From Shewanella holmiensis (GTDB lineage: Bacteria; Pseudomonadota; Gammaproteobacteria; Enterobacterales; Shewanellaceae), in the NCBI RefSeq assembly GCF_025370255.1, contig NZ_JAMTCD010000001.1:310001-374000 (forward strand): a DNA stretch of 64,000 bases, given 5' to 3'. The first letter of the stretch is position 1, and every line of letters begins with the position of its first letter. Made by a program: the position numbers and the translations under genes. This document shows, in pieces, positions 41,052-50,525 of the stretch. Under the pieces are notes generated by a model. It made no database searches. It worked only from the letters and a program-made list of their open reading frames with translations, and had not been told where the DNA came from.

Positions 41052-44000
41052 TGAGCTCATCAAAAATGCCGGGCAATGTTAAAGAACATAATAACAAAAC
41101 AGCTGAGGTAAATGACAGCTCAGCATGTGAACTCTCGTCAAATGAAACCATGGAAAACAAGGAAAAATATCAAGCTGATGATGTAGCAATGAACAAGGCT
41201 GAAATGAATGAGTCTATTGTAAAAGACACTTTATTCATTGCCCTGTTAAAACATTTATGGCGTAGTTTTAAATTTTATACCCGCATTATTATTTACATCC
41301 CGTTATTACTATTGATTATTATTGCCTTGGTACTGGGCACTTCTATCGGTAGCAATGTCGGTATCACGATCGCAAGCCAGTTGATCCCGGACCTTGAGTT
41401 AGATTACCAATCTGGCACTATCAACCATGATCTTAAACTCAACTACGCCTTTTGGGAGATGGATGGCATCAGTGTTGAGATAAATGATCTCGCGATAGAA
41501 TGGCTGCCTCGCTGCTTTCTTCAAAAACAACTATGCGTTGATACCCTCAGCGCGTCAAAAGTCACTGTTGATATTCAAACGGCGTTGCTAAGCGATACGG
41601 CATCTAACACACTTGTTGATTCACAACTCATTGATCCAGCGCTGATTTCATCAACGCAAAGCAATATCAGTGACAATGATTTATCAAAGACAGAAAATGC
41701 TTCTGCTAAACAGGCCCCTGTAAAATCGGATGTATCCGAGCCTAATTCATCTGAGCAAGAGTTACTTATTCTGCCTTTTGATATTTCATTAAATCATGCC
41801 GATTTAGCAGCAATTAATGTCACTGTTAACGACATGCATTTTAATGCAAGCCAATTAAAGGCTAAAGCATTCTGGACTGGACCTGATTTAAAAGTAGAAC
41901 ATATCAGTAGTTTTGAACTAGCTGTCATCATTCCAACGGAAGCTGAAGAACAAACCTCAGCTGCCGAGTCGGCAAATAAACCATGGCCATTAGCAGACTT
42001 ACCAGAAGTGTTTTTACCTTTTAGATTATTTATCAAAGAACTCAACTCGCTAGATAGCACGCTGCAAATTGGCCAACGTAAAGACTTTTTTGAACAAATT
42101 ATTATTGCGGGTACTTACATTGGCTATAATGTAGACATTAGCCAATTACATTTAAAACATACCTATGGTGATATTGACTTAATTGGTGACATTAATTTAG
42201 TCGACAACTATCGAATGAACGTCAAAGTCGAATCAAATATTGATCAAATAGCTGAATTACCCGGTTTTACCAATCAGAAGCTCACCCTAGAGTTAACAGA
42301 TGATTTAAAAAAGTTAGCCATAAATGCAAAATTATCCGGCGAGACAAGACTAAATCTGCAAGCGGAAGTCGGCTTTAACCTTGCAAGTTTACCTTTTAAG
42401 GGCGAAATATCTGACAGCAAATTACAATGGCCCTTCAAAGATCCACAATACCTTGCCAACATTCAATCTTTGCAGGCACAAGGTAAAATTGATGCAATTC
42501 AAGCTAAATTGGAGGGCCAATTTATAAGCCCATTCCATCCTGAGTTAAGCATAGATTCAAGCTTAGCATTCCAGCAAAACACCCTTAAACTTTATCCCTT
42601 AAATATCAATTCTAACGCGGGTCAATTGAGCGTTGAAGGTGAGGTTGATTTCGCTGATAACATCGCCTGGCAGGCAGAAGTCATTACCCAGGAGCTAAGC
42701 CTGCAAAATGTAGCATGGTTGCAGCAATACACCACTCTGCGCAGTAAAATAAGCGGTCAATTTGCTACAAATGGCAAGGTGTCTAAAGATAAATGGCAAA
42801 TCGATATTAGCGATGCGGCATTAAAAGGTCGCATGAATGGCTACCCTGTTACATTAGAAGGTCAAGTGGCTATAAATCAAGATTTTGCAGTCAATGCGCA
42901 AAACTTAAAAGCAACCGCCCTAGGTGCTGACTTGTTCATTAATGGACGAGCGGATTCTGTGTGGGATATTGATGCAGAGCTGAATGTCCCCGATTTAAGA
43001 CAATGGCTTTCTGGTAGTAGAGGAAATATCCACGCTAAGGTCGAAGTATCGGGTGAAAGTAGTAACCCGATTGTGGATTTAACTGCTGAAATGCAAAATA
43101 CCAGTTTTGCTGGTGCTAAGTTAGATAACTTAACACTCAAAGCGCATTACCTTCCTTTGAGCCAGCACCAATATTCATTTGCTTTAGATAATCAAAATAT
43201 TGTTTATAAAGGATACACGCTCAACAGTTTGAATATCGAAGGCAAAGGCGATCAAAACCAGCAAAACACCACTTTGATCACCACTGGCGATACGACAATT
43301 AATAGTGAATTATTAAGCCAAACCAATATTGATAAGCAAACCATTGATGCCACACTTCAACAACTTAATATCAGTAATATATTTGGTCAGTGGCAATTAG
43401 ATGAACCCATAGTGTTCGCTTGGGATCAGCTTAAAAACCGCGGTAAAATTGATGCATTTTGTATAAGTCACCCCCATAATAAACTTTGCCTTACAAGCAA
43501 CGTTGAACTGGGTTCTAAAGGGCAGGCAGACATTAACTTTAGTGGCAATCCTGGACAGCTTTTAGCGCCAATTTTATCTAAAAACATTAATTGGGATGGC
43601 CATGCCGCGCTCACCACTCAAATTAATTGGCAACCTAAAACTAAGCCCACAGCATTAATTAACTTCACTCTTTTACCCGGTAACATCAAACTGATCCGTA
43701 ATATCAATAATGTGGTCAACATCGATTACCAAGAGTTGGTTTTAAAAGCCTCATTGGATGAAAAACAACTAAGAACAACCATCACAGCCGATTCCGATGG
43801 TATTGCCAGTTTACAAACAGAAATTAATATCAATGTAACACCTGACAGAACCCTTGATGGTTTTATCAATATTAACTCGTTAAAACTGGAACCCTTTGGT
43901 GAATTTTTCCCGAGGCTCCAAACCCTTAATGGAGCTCTATTTAGCCGTATTAACCTTGCCGGTAGCTTAATGACGCCAGATATCACCGGTAATATCAAAT

Positions 44001-45136
44001 TAGCAGATGGGGCTTTTGAATTAACCTCGAATCCGACATTGGTTGAAAAAATCTTCCTGGGGTTACAGCTTAACGGCAAGCAAGCTGAATTAGATGGTCA
44101 ATGGCACATGGGTGACGGCCAAGCCATTGTCAACGGTCAACTTTATTGGCCAGAAGGACAATTCTCCGGAGACATCAATGTTAAAGGTAATAAATTAGGG
44201 GTAATTCAACCTCCGATTGCCATTTTAGATGTGTCCCCGGACCTTAATATCAACTTTAACCATCAGCAAGTGGCGGTTAAAGGTTCGGTCAGCGTGCCTT
44301 CCGGTCAAATAAAAATCATGCAATTGTCCGAAGGCGGTGTAGCAATATCGAACGATGTGGTGTTTAACGATTCAATATCTGAACTCGAAGTACAGACAAG
44401 CCCATACGCTATTGTAGCGGACATTAATATTGATGTAGGTAAAGAGTTGTCGATTGACGGCATGGGTTTAACAGGCAAGCTATCAGGGAACTTAAGGCTA
44501 CAACAACAAGCCTTTAAAACGCCATTATTGTTTGGCGACATCAAAGTCAACAATGGCAATTATAAATTCATGGGCCAAACCTTGAAGATTAATGCCGGTG
44601 AAGTCCAGTTTGTAGGTCCTATCGAAGTACCTAATTTAAATATTGAAGCGGTCAGAGAAATTAAAGATGACGACATTACCGCCGGCGTAAGAGTGACAGG
44701 CACAGCCATGCGCCCTTCAGTTATCCTGTTCTCAAACCCTGCGAAAGAACAAGCTGAAATCTTGTCATACATTCTCACTGGTAAGGGGTTCAGTAATGCC
44801 AGTGATCAACAAAACAACTCACTGATGTTGGGAGCTGCGTTAAGTTTAGGTTCACAAGTTGATGGTGGCGCAATGCAAAACATTGGTTCAACCGCCCGTG
44901 GCGTCATTGAGCAATTTGGTTTTTCTAATGTGCAACTGGATGCCAATGATGATGGCCGCGTTGCCATCAGTGGCTATATTGGTGAAAACTTGATGATCAA
45001 ATACGGTATTGGGGTGTTCAATCCTGGATACGAAATGACAGTGAGATACTATTTATTGTCACAACTGTACCTTGAAACGGTATCAGGCAGTTTAAGTCAA
45101 TCACTTGATATTTATTACAGTTTTGATATCGACTAA
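41051..45136 (+). CDS. tamB: Translocation and assembly module subunit TamB
   Basis: This 1361-aa protein has one membrane anchor near residues 75-95 (IIIYIPLLLLIIIALVLG). A long periplasmic stretch of repeated beta strands forms a lipid-carrying groove, and it ends in the conserved DUF490/TamB C-terminus (ending SQSLDIYYSFDID). An acidic, low-complexity cytoplasmic extension of about 70 residues precedes the anchor, while E. coli TamB starts almost at its anchor. A Ser/Asp-rich insert lies at about 185-235. It is translationally coupled to tamA. Confidence 0.94.
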   Translation: MSSSKMPGNVKEHNNKTAEVNDSSACELSSNETMENKEKYQADDVAMNKAEMNESIVKDTLFIALLKHLWRSFKFYTRIIIYIPLLLLIIIALVLGTSIGSNVGITIASQLIPDLELDYQSGTINHDLKLNYAFWEMDGISVEINDLAIEWLPRCFLQKQLCVDTLSASKVTVDIQTALLSDTASNTLVDSQLIDPALISSTQSNISDNDLSKTENASAKQAPVKSDVSEPNSSEQELLILPFDISLNHADLAAINVTVNDMHFNASQLKAKAFWTGPDLKVEHISSFELAVIIPTEAEEQTSAAESANKPWPLADLPEVFLPFRLFIKELNSLDSTLQIGQRKDFFEQIIIAGTYIGYNVDISQLHLKHTYGDIDLIGDINLVDNYRMNVKVESNIDQIAELPGFTNQKLTLELTDDLKKLAINAKLSGETRLNLQAEVGFNLASLPFKGEISDSKLQWPFKDPQYLANIQSLQAQGKIDAIQAKLEGQFISPFHPELSIDSSLAFQQNTLKLYPLNINSNAGQLSVEGEVDFADNIAWQAEVITQELSLQNVAWLQQYTTLRSKISGQFATNGKVSKDKWQIDISDAALKGRMNGYPVTLEGQVAINQDFAVNAQNLKATALGADLFINGRADSVWDIDAELNVPDLRQWLSGSRGNIHAKVEVSGESSNPIVDLTAEMQNTSFAGAKLDNLTLKAHYLPLSQHQYSFALDNQNIVYKGYTLNSLNIEGKGDQNQQNTTLITTGDTTINSELLSQTNIDKQTIDATLQQLNISNIFGQWQLDEPIVFAWDQLKNRGKIDAFCISHPHNKLCLTSNVELGSKGQADINFSGNPGQLLAPILSKNINWDGHAALTTQINWQPKTKPTALINFTLLPGNIKLIRNINNVVNIDYQELVLKASLDEKQLRTTITADSDGIASLQTEININVTPDRTLDGFININSLKLEPFGEFFPRLQTLNGALFSRINLAGSLMTPDITGNIKLADGAFELTSNPTLVEKIFLGLQLNGKQAELDGQWHMGDGQAIVNGQLYWPEGQFSGDINVKGNKLGVIQPPIAILDVSPDLNINFNHQQVAVKGSVSVPSGQIKIMQLSEGGVAISNDVVFNDSISELEVQTSPYAIVADINIDVGKELSIDGMGLTGKLSGNLRLQQQAFKTPLLFGDIKVNNGNYKFMGQTLKINAGEVQFVGPIEVPNLNIEAVREIKDDDITAGVRVTGTAMRPSVILFSNPAKEQAEILSYILTGKGFSNASDQQNNSLMLGAALSLGSQVDGGAMQNIGSTARGVIEQFGFSNVQLDANDDGRVAISGYIGENLMIKYGIGVFNPGYEMTVRYYLLSQLYLETVSGSLSQSLDIYYSFDID

Positions 45137-45173
45137 GCAACACAGCATTTCAAACATCATAAATAACAGACAC

Positions 45174-45202
45174 AAAAAAAGCGCCTTAAGGCGCTTTTTT
45201 TC
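45174..45202. terminator. Bidirectional terminator between tamB and rplY
   Basis: AAAAAAAGCGCC-ttaa-GGCGCTTTTTTT, symmetric, ending both converging genes. Confidence 0.93.
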
Positions 45203-45212
45203 ATCAATGCGA

Positions 45213-45497
45213 TTATGCAAAAATGAAGTCAACATGCTCAATTAGCGGTCTGAAAGCATGACGTTGCATAGCTTTAGGCACTACTTTGATTTCTTTACCG
45301 TCAAGAGCGATAGTTAAACCTTCATAGAAATCTTTGTTTTCTTGAATGTTGATGATGTCTTTGTGTAAGAACTTAATAGCGATAGGCTCTTTACCTGGAC
45401 CGTAGATTACAGCAGGAACCATATCTGCATGACGTAGGCGGCGGCTCGAACCTTTCCCGATTTCAGTGCGGATTTCGGCTTTGATAGTGTAAGACAT
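45213..45497 (-). CDS. rplY: 50S ribosomal protein L25
   Basis: The 94-aa single-domain L25 binds 5S rRNA. It matches E. coli L25 ([39 protein letters not shown]) and has the same length when started at ATG 45497; AAGTGAG lies about 8 bases upstream. An in-frame GTG 12 bases further up is less likely. It lacks the CTC/TL5 C-terminal domain found in longer homologues. Confidence 0.97.
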   Translation of the reverse strand: MSYTIKAEIRTEIGKGSSRRLRHADMVPAVIYGPGKEPIAIKFLHKDIINIQENKDFYEGLTIALDGKEIKVVPKAMQRHAFRPLIEHVDFIFA

Positions 45498-45763
45498 GTT
45501 AATACTCACTTAAATAATATAAAAGAATGGGCGTCATTGTTCTCGACCAACAATGACTCAAATAAAGCGCGCGGATATTACCATGAACACTTAGCACCAA
45601 CAAGCTAAATTCCATCTTATCTGCTTTATCTCGGGTATTAGCTTTCTAAATACCCTTCCATATTTAAAACTAAGAAACATTTCCGGTGTCACCCACTCTG
45701 ATGGGGGCAACCTCACACATTAAATTAACCACATGGCAACTAGCAATCCATTGAAATAAAAAA

Positions 45764-45784
45764 GCCCCGACGCAATGTCGAGGC
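45764..45784 (-). terminator. Array terminator, distal copy
   Basis: On the minus strand GCCTCGAC-attgc-GTCGGGGC followed by six T; the third of three serial copies downstream of tRNA-Leu. Confidence 0.75.
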
Positions 45785-45959
45785 TTGTTTATCCATCACT
45801 CAGTTTCGATATAAATATCAATGTGAGTCTAATAATGGAACCCGAGGCCAGACTTACTCTTGTAGACAAAAAGTGGCACGCTTATTTTTTTAGTGCGCCA
45901 GTGATTGTGCGTTTTCAAAGAGTCGACATCAGGCATAAGAGTATTGCAGACATAAAAAA

Positions 45960-45980
45960 GCCCCGACGCAATGTCGAGGC
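45960..45980 (-). terminator. Array terminator, middle copy
   Basis: Identical hairpin and T-run, 196 bases from the distal copy. Confidence 0.75.
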
Positions 45981-46232
45981 TTGTTTATCCATCACTCAGT
46001 TTCGATATAAATATCAATGTGAGTCTAATAATGGTACCCGAGATCAGACTTACTCTTGTAGACAAAAAGTGGCACGCTTATTTTTTTAGTGCGCCAGGGA
46101 TTCTGCGTTTTCAAAGAGTCGACATCAGGCATAAGAATATTGCAGACAAAAAGTGGCACGCTTATTTTTTGGTGCACGAGGGATTCTGCGTTTTCAAAGA
46201 GTCGACATCAGGCATAAGAGTATTGCAGACAT

Positions 46233-46259
46233 AAAAAAGCCCCGACGCAATGTCGAGGC
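46233..46259 (-). terminator. tRNA-Leu terminator, proximal copy
   Basis: Identical hairpin and T-run, 52 bases beyond the encoded CCA; presumably the working terminator of the tRNA transcript. Confidence 0.85.
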
Positions 46260-46310
46260 TTGTTTATCCATCACTCAGTTTCGATATAAATATCAATGTG
46301 AGTCTAATAA

Positions 46311-46396
46311 TGGTACCCGAGGCCAGACTTGAACTGGCACGCTTATTCAGCGAGGGATTTTAAATCCCTTGTGTCTACCGATTCCACCACTCGGGC
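46311..46396 (-). tRNA. leuZ: tRNA-Leu (anticodon UAA)
   Basis: An 86-base class II tRNA with encoded CCA. The acceptor arms GCCCGAG and CTCGGGT pair, with a G-U first pair; the discriminator is A. The anticodon stem AGGGA/TCCCT encloses loop TTTAAAA, giving UAA, which reads UUA and UUG. A long variable arm is present. It is very close to the E. coli tRNA-Leu(UAA). A TTGACA lies at 46436-46441 on the minus strand, 40 bases upstream, as a possible -35 element; I see no good -10. The gene symbol is by analogy. Confidence 0.95.
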
Positions 46397-46896
46397 AAAA
46401 CTGTGACGAATTGAATTTCAACTCGTAGAATCTATTGTCAACTTAGCAACTTGAGCTGCCCCGCTGAACGTGATGCACACTTTACTGTTTTTTTTAAACC
46501 GTGCAACTATTAATTTAACTTAAGCGATTCAAGTGGTTCAAAAAACATCAAAGCGAGTTTTTTTTATTCATCCTCAATCAAAAAACGTTGTAAACACTTA
46601 TCCTCAGATGGGGAGACACAATAAAGATGCTTTAGAAAACCTTCATATTTAAAATATTTACAGTGAAAAGATACTGAAGTTAACGGCTTCTTAATATTCG
46701 CTCTAAATAACCATTTTTATTATTTTAAATTCGGCAAGCAAATCATTTTCATCGCCAAACATTCAATTATGTCGACGCGACAATCAATGCAAAACGATAA
46801 AATGGACAACATTAACACAACTGATTTTTACCAGGCTATAAAATAGCCAGAAAAGGCTATGAGATAGGAAGGCTTTAATCATCACCATAAACACTC
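46397..46896. other. Intergenic region upstream of tRNA-Leu
   Basis: About 500 AT-rich bases. Apart from the candidate -35 element near 46436 I see no gene, repeat or hairpin that I can support. Confidence 0.45.
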
Positions 46897-46927
46897 ATAA
46901 AAAAAACAGCCACATAGGCTGTTTTTA
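46897..46927 (-). terminator. Terminator of the repeat lipoprotein gene
   Basis: AAAAACAGCCTATGTGGCTGTTTTT on the minus strand with an eight-T run, about 105 bases beyond the stop. Confidence 0.85.
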
Positions 46928-47030
46928 AGCAGAATGAATCAAGTTTGGTTGCCTAAGTAACGCATCACCTAATCTGGCTTACATTTTCATTACTGACGGC
47001 ACATTGTCTCATACAAATTACAACATAATG

Positions 47031-47360
47031 TTACTTTGCTTTAACCGGTGTTAAGCCTTTACTTCTTTGTTCAACAGCATCATCTAATTCAAATCCGGAT
47101 TGTGTCCAATTTGCCGCTTCATCAACAGAAAACTTCTCTTCTGACCAATCTTTTGCCGAATCGACATCAAACTTAGCTTCCCCCCATGCTTTAGATTGCG
47201 CCGCATTGAAACCACCTCGATGCCAAACTTGGGCAGAACGAGCATCAAAGCCGTTGGCCTTCCACTGTGCAATATCATCTTCTGACATGCCTTCCCAAGT
47301 GGGGCTTGAAGCACAGGCAAATAGCATCACACTCATTACAGCAGCAATAAAAATTTTCAT
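47031..47360 (-). CDS. Small lipoprotein made of 13-residue repeats
   Basis: The 109-aa precursor has lipobox LFAC at residues 13-16 and then SS, so it is probably an outer-membrane lipoprotein. From about residue 25 onward a 13-residue unit recurs about five times, with Ala and Trp spaced by two and Phe five residues after Trp: SAQVWHRGGFN, QSKAWGEAKFD, SAKDWSEEKFS, EAANWTQSGFE. AGGGAG precedes the ATG. I do not know its function; regular Trp/Phe repeats suggest stacked helical hairpins or peptidoglycan/protein contact. Confidence 0.8.
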   Translation of the reverse strand: MKIFIAAVMSVMLFACASSPTWEGMSEDDIAQWKANGFDARSAQVWHRGGFNAAQSKAWGEAKFDVDSAKDWSEEKFSVDEAANWTQSGFELDDAVEQRSKGLTPVKAK

Positions 47361-47432
47361 ATTTAACTCCCTAATTCAAGTATAAATTCACCTATTCAAA
47401 AGTAGATGCTTCAAGGTTAAAACGCAAATCTA

Positions 47433-47460
47433 AAAAATGCCGCTGAAGCGGCATTTTTAT
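47433..47460 (-). terminator. rluB terminator
   Basis: AAAAATGCCGCT-tc-AGCGGCATTTTT on the minus strand, 22 bases after the rluB stop; it ends the scpA-scpB-rluB unit. Confidence 0.9.
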
Positions 47461-47481
47461 TTTATCAGTAATAGTTAATGA

Positions 47482-48354
47482 TTAACTACGCTGACGTGAT
47501 GGCTTAGCTTTACCGCCACTCACTTTAGTTTTGCGAACGGCACGGCGGATCTTGGCACTTTTCACTTTAGAACGCGCAACACTGTGCTTGTCATTGCCCA
47601 GTAAAGAGCGAGTTTCAGGCTCTAAACCAGCCACTTGACGCAAATAATTCACTTGGTCTAATGGCAACTCTAACCAACCACCGCGTGGTAATGATTTGGG
47701 TAACTCAACCATACCGTAACGAATACGGATTAATCGGCTAACCTGTACTTCTTGTGATTCCCATAAACGTCTAACTTCACGATTACGGCCTTCACGCAAG
47801 GTAACATGCCACCATTGGTTAATCCCTTCACCACCAGCAGGTTTGATACTGTCAAACTGCGCTGGGCCATCTTCTAGGGTGACGCCATTACGTAAACGAT
47901 GTACAGCAGCTTCAGGCACTTCACCGAAAGTACGTACCGCATATTCACGGTCTACTTCATTTGATGGGTGCATCAAACGGTTTGCTAATTCACCATCTGA
48001 GGTGAACAACAATAAACCAGAGGTGTTAATGTCTAAACGCCCCACTGCAACCCAACGTGAATCACGCATATTGGGTAAGCGTTGGAAAACCGTTGGACGA
48101 CCTTCAGGATCTTTACGAGAGCAAATCTCGCCTTCAGGTTTATGGTATGCCAACACACGACATATCACTTCATCCGCTGACTTTAATGAAATTGCGCGAC
48201 CATCGATACGTACTTTAACGTCCGCTTCAACCCGATCGCCTAAATTCGCAATTTCACCATCAATACTAACTCGGCCTGCAGCAATCCATGCCTCCATCTC
48301 ACGACGGGAGCCATGGCCTGCACGGGCCAAGACTTTCTGCAACTTTTCACTCAT
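47482..48354 (-). CDS. rluB: 23S rRNA pseudouridine synthase RluB
   Basis: The 290-aa protein has an N-terminal S4 domain ([20 protein letters not shown]), a catalytic domain with the active Asp in [15 protein letters not shown], and a long basic C-terminal tail. It makes pseudouridine at position 2605 of 23S rRNA in E. coli. It follows scpB by 5 bases in the same orientation, a common scpA-scpB-rluB arrangement. Confidence 0.96.
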   Translation of the reverse strand: MSEKLQKVLARAGHGSRREMEAWIAAGRVSIDGEIANLGDRVEADVKVRIDGRAISLKSADEVICRVLAYHKPEGEICSRKDPEGRPTVFQRLPNMRDSRWVAVGRLDINTSGLLLFTSDGELANRLMHPSNEVDREYAVRTFGEVPEAAVHRLRNGVTLEDGPAQFDSIKPAGGEGINQWWHVTLREGRNREVRRLWESQEVQVSRLIRIRYGMVELPKSLPRGGWLELPLDQVNYLRQVAGLEPETRSLLGNDKHSVARSKVKSAKIRRAVRKTKVSGGKAKPSRQRS

Positions 48355-48359
48355 TAGTA

Positions 48360-48971
48360 TTACTCTTTAGTTTGTTCTTGCGAGCTTGAATCCACATCTT
48401 GTGGTCCCTTTTGGGCAATTTCAAACATCGCTTGAAGTGACTCAATATCATTTAGCTCTGGTAAATCAGCTAATTTGTTTAAGCCAAAATAAGATAAAAA
48501 TTCAGTGGTGGTTGCATACAGTGCAGGTCTGCCCGGCACTTCTTTGTGTCCAACCACTTTTATCCAATGTCTATCAGCTAAGCTTTTTATGATGTGACTG
48601 CTGATCGCCACACCTCTTACTTGTTCAATATCGCCCCGAGTTACAGGTTGACGATAGGCAATCACGGCTAAGGTTTCCATGGTTGCACGAGAATATTTAG
48701 GGGCTTTTTCTTGCCATAACGGCTGTAAAAAAGGGCTAAGTATTTCTTGAGTTTGAAAGCGATATCCACCAGCGACTTTCACTAATTGAACACCACGCTC
48801 TTGGTATTCTTGCTGTAATTCTTCCACAGCGGATTTTATTTTCATCCGTGACACACTAAAGTCGGCTAATACGGTTTCTTTTAGCGCTTTGATGGTCATA
48901 GGTTTTGCTAAAACAAATAAACTGGCTTCGATTAACTGTTTCAATTGAGTCGGGTTTATTGGTGTCGGCAT
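48360..48971 (-). CDS. scpB: Segregation and condensation protein ScpB
   Basis: The 203-aa protein consists of two winged-helix domains ([17 protein letters not shown] and [29 protein letters not shown]). It is the small kleisin-interacting subunit of the SMC-ScpAB condensin; smc lies at 8.4-11.8 kb. I chose ATG 48971 (MPTPINPTQ), giving a 22-base gap to scpA; a longer frame from 49046 would overlap scpA and adds an unconserved N-terminus. Confidence 0.95.
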   Translation of the reverse strand: MPTPINPTQLKQLIEASLFVLAKPMTIKALKETVLADFSVSRMKIKSAVEELQQEYQERGVQLVKVAGGYRFQTQEILSPFLQPLWQEKAPKYSRATMETLAVIAYRQPVTRGDIEQVRGVAISSHIIKSLADRHWIKVVGHKEVPGRPALYATTTEFLSYFGLNKLADLPELNDIESLQAMFEIAQKGPQDVDSSSQEQTKE

Positions 48972-48993
48972 GGTTATGTACGCTTCTTTAAGA

Positions 48994-49782
48994 TCACTTT
49001 GCTTTAATGTATATAGTCGCAAAAGGTTCATTTTGAACCACGTCAACTAATAACTCTTTGACAAGTTCCATTAACGCCAAAAAACTCACGACTACACCAG
49101 CACGGCCTTCTTCAAAATCAAATAACTGCTCAAATTGCAGGTAATCACTACTGGATAGTTTAGCTAAAATTTGGCTCATGCGCTCACGAGTAGAAAGCTG
49201 CTCTCGTTTTACATGATGATCTTCATTGGCATCAATGCGTTTAAGTACCTCACCAAATGCCCTTGCTAGTTCAAACAAGGTCACATCAGGTGGAACAATA
49301 ATAGGTTTAATACTTGGTGCTCTCGCAGCACTGACTTGAAACACATCCCGCTCTAGTCGAGGTAACTCATCTAAATCGTATGCCGCTTGCTTTATCACTT
49401 CATAAGCTTTTAACTGCCTAATAAGCATGACCCTTGGATCTTCTTCCACGTTATCTTCAGTGACCATTTTAGGTAACAATAAGCGTGATTTGATTTCCGC
49501 TAAGGTTGCTGCCATCACTAAATAGTCAGCAGCTAATTCAATCCGCGCCTCAGTTAATACTTCAATATAAAGTAAATATTGTTGAGATATTTGCTGAATG
49601 GGTAAATCAACTACATCCAACTTTTGTTTACGGATTAAATATAAAAGTAAATCTAACGGCCCTTCAAACGACTCTAAGAATACCTCTAGCGCTTCGGGCG
49701 GAATAAACAAATCAATGGGCATAGTCTCTAACGCTTGCCCGCGAACGATGGCTAATGGAAGGCTTTGTTGATGACCCTGCAT
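48994..49782 (-). CDS. scpA: Segregation and condensation protein ScpA (kleisin)
   Basis: The 262-aa kleisin has the N-terminal SMC-neck-binding region FEGPLDLLLYLIRKQKLDVVDLPI, a linker, and a C-terminal winged helix (about 190-262). It bridges the two SMC heads. GGAG lies 5 bases before the ATG. It is the first gene of the scpA-scpB-rluB unit. About 120 bases separate it from yciO. Confidence 0.95.
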   Translation of the reverse strand: MQGHQQSLPLAIVRGQALETMPIDLFIPPEALEVFLESFEGPLDLLLYLIRKQKLDVVDLPIQQISQQYLLYIEVLTEARIELAADYLVMAATLAEIKSRLLLPKMVTEDNVEEDPRVMLIRQLKAYEVIKQAAYDLDELPRLERDVFQVSAARAPSIKPIIVPPDVTLFELARAFGEVLKRIDANEDHHVKREQLSTRERMSQILAKLSSSDYLQFEQLFDFEEGRAGVVVSFLALMELVKELLVDVVQNEPFATIYIKAK

Positions 49783-49904
49783 ACCGCTCCGTTTTCAATT
49801 GAATATGTTTATAACCACCTAAAAATCGGCAAGCTAAAACTCAGCGCGCGATTATACGCATTAATACACAAGGTTTATACCATTATCTTTAAACGGGATA
49901 GTTA

Positions 49905-50525
49905 CTATTCAAACGCTGATGTATCACCAGCACCGTAGCGTAGGATTTTCATTTCATCATCAGACATATCGATAACCGTGGTTTGTTTTTCAGGCAAATA
50001 ACCACCTAATACAATGCCTTCAACTTGATGCTCAAGAATATCGCGAATATGCTCTGGATCAGACTCAGCATGCTCTTCATTTGGCATCACTAAACTGGTC
50101 GACATTAAAGGCTCACCCAAGGCTTCTAATAATGCTTGTAAAATCAAATTATCCGGAACACGAATACCAATAGTGCGTTTTTTCTCACACTGCAAACGGC
50201 GTGGCACTTCTTTACTGGCTTTAAAAATGAATGTGTAAGGGCCTGGGGTACAGCTTTTTAGCAAACGGTAAGCCTGATTATCGACTTTAGCAAAATTAGC
50301 TAGCTCAGATAAATCACGACACATCAGCGAAAAGTTTTGATCATTATCAATTTGGCGAATGCGAACCATACGTGTCATTGCATTTTTATCGCCAATCATA
50401 CAACCCAGTGCATAGCCTGAGTCGGTTGGGTATACGATAACCCCACCCTGTTTTAATATTTCCACAACTTGATTAATCAATCTGGCTTGTGGGTTGTCTT
50501 CATGTATATAAAAAAATTGGCTCAT
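49905..50525 (-). CDS. yciO: YciO, Sua5/YrdC/YciO-family protein
   Basis: The 206-aa protein matches E. coli YciO in length and sequence (MSQFFYIHEDNPQ, GGVIVYPTDSGYALGC, LMSTSL). The family includes TsaC/Sua5, which make threonylcarbamoyl-AMP for tRNA t6A; YciO itself is a weaker paralogue. The ATG at 50525 shares one base with the stop of rnm (TAATG), so translation is coupled. Longer in-frame readings lie inside rnm and are rejected. Confidence 0.95.
   Translation of the reverse strand: MSQFFYIHEDNPQARLINQVVEILKQGGVIVYPTDSGYALGCMIGDKNAMTRMVRIRQIDNDQNFSLMCRDLSELANFAKVDNQAYRLLKSCTPGPYTFIFKASKEVPRRLQCEKKRTIGIRVPDNLILQALLEALGEPLMSTSLVMPNEEHAESDPEHIRDILEHQVEGIVLGGYLPEKQTTVIDMSDDEMKILRYGAGDTSAFE

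Larger units (their letters stand above)
45764..46310. repeat. Tandem array built from tRNA-Leu 3'-end duplications
   Basis: A 75-base block (terminator plus trailer) occurs almost identically at 45764-45838, 45960-46034 and 46239-46313. Each leads into a copy of the last 20 bases of the tRNA-Leu gene: 45836-45855 and 46032-46051 are degenerate, 46311-46330 is the real tRNA. Between them is an 83-84-base sub-unit starting at 45862, 46058 and 46142, present once in the first interval and twice in the second, so spacing is 196 then 279 bases. The sub-units keep TGGCACGCTTATT (and CGAGGGATT in one), shared with the tRNA variable and anticodon arms. The array therefore looks like decayed tRNA duplications. 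Confidence 0.9.

Noticed and set aside
45775-46234. Plus-strand open frames of about 90-100 codons in the tRNA-Leu array
   Set aside because: They run antisense through terminators and tRNA-derived repeats, the same peptide recurs in two frames because the DNA repeats, and no ribosome site precedes them.
46311-46396. Integrated element attached at tRNA-Leu
   Set aside because: Copies of the tRNA 3' end resemble attachment sites, but no integrase, phage or conjugative gene lies between or near them; the intervals are under 300 bases.
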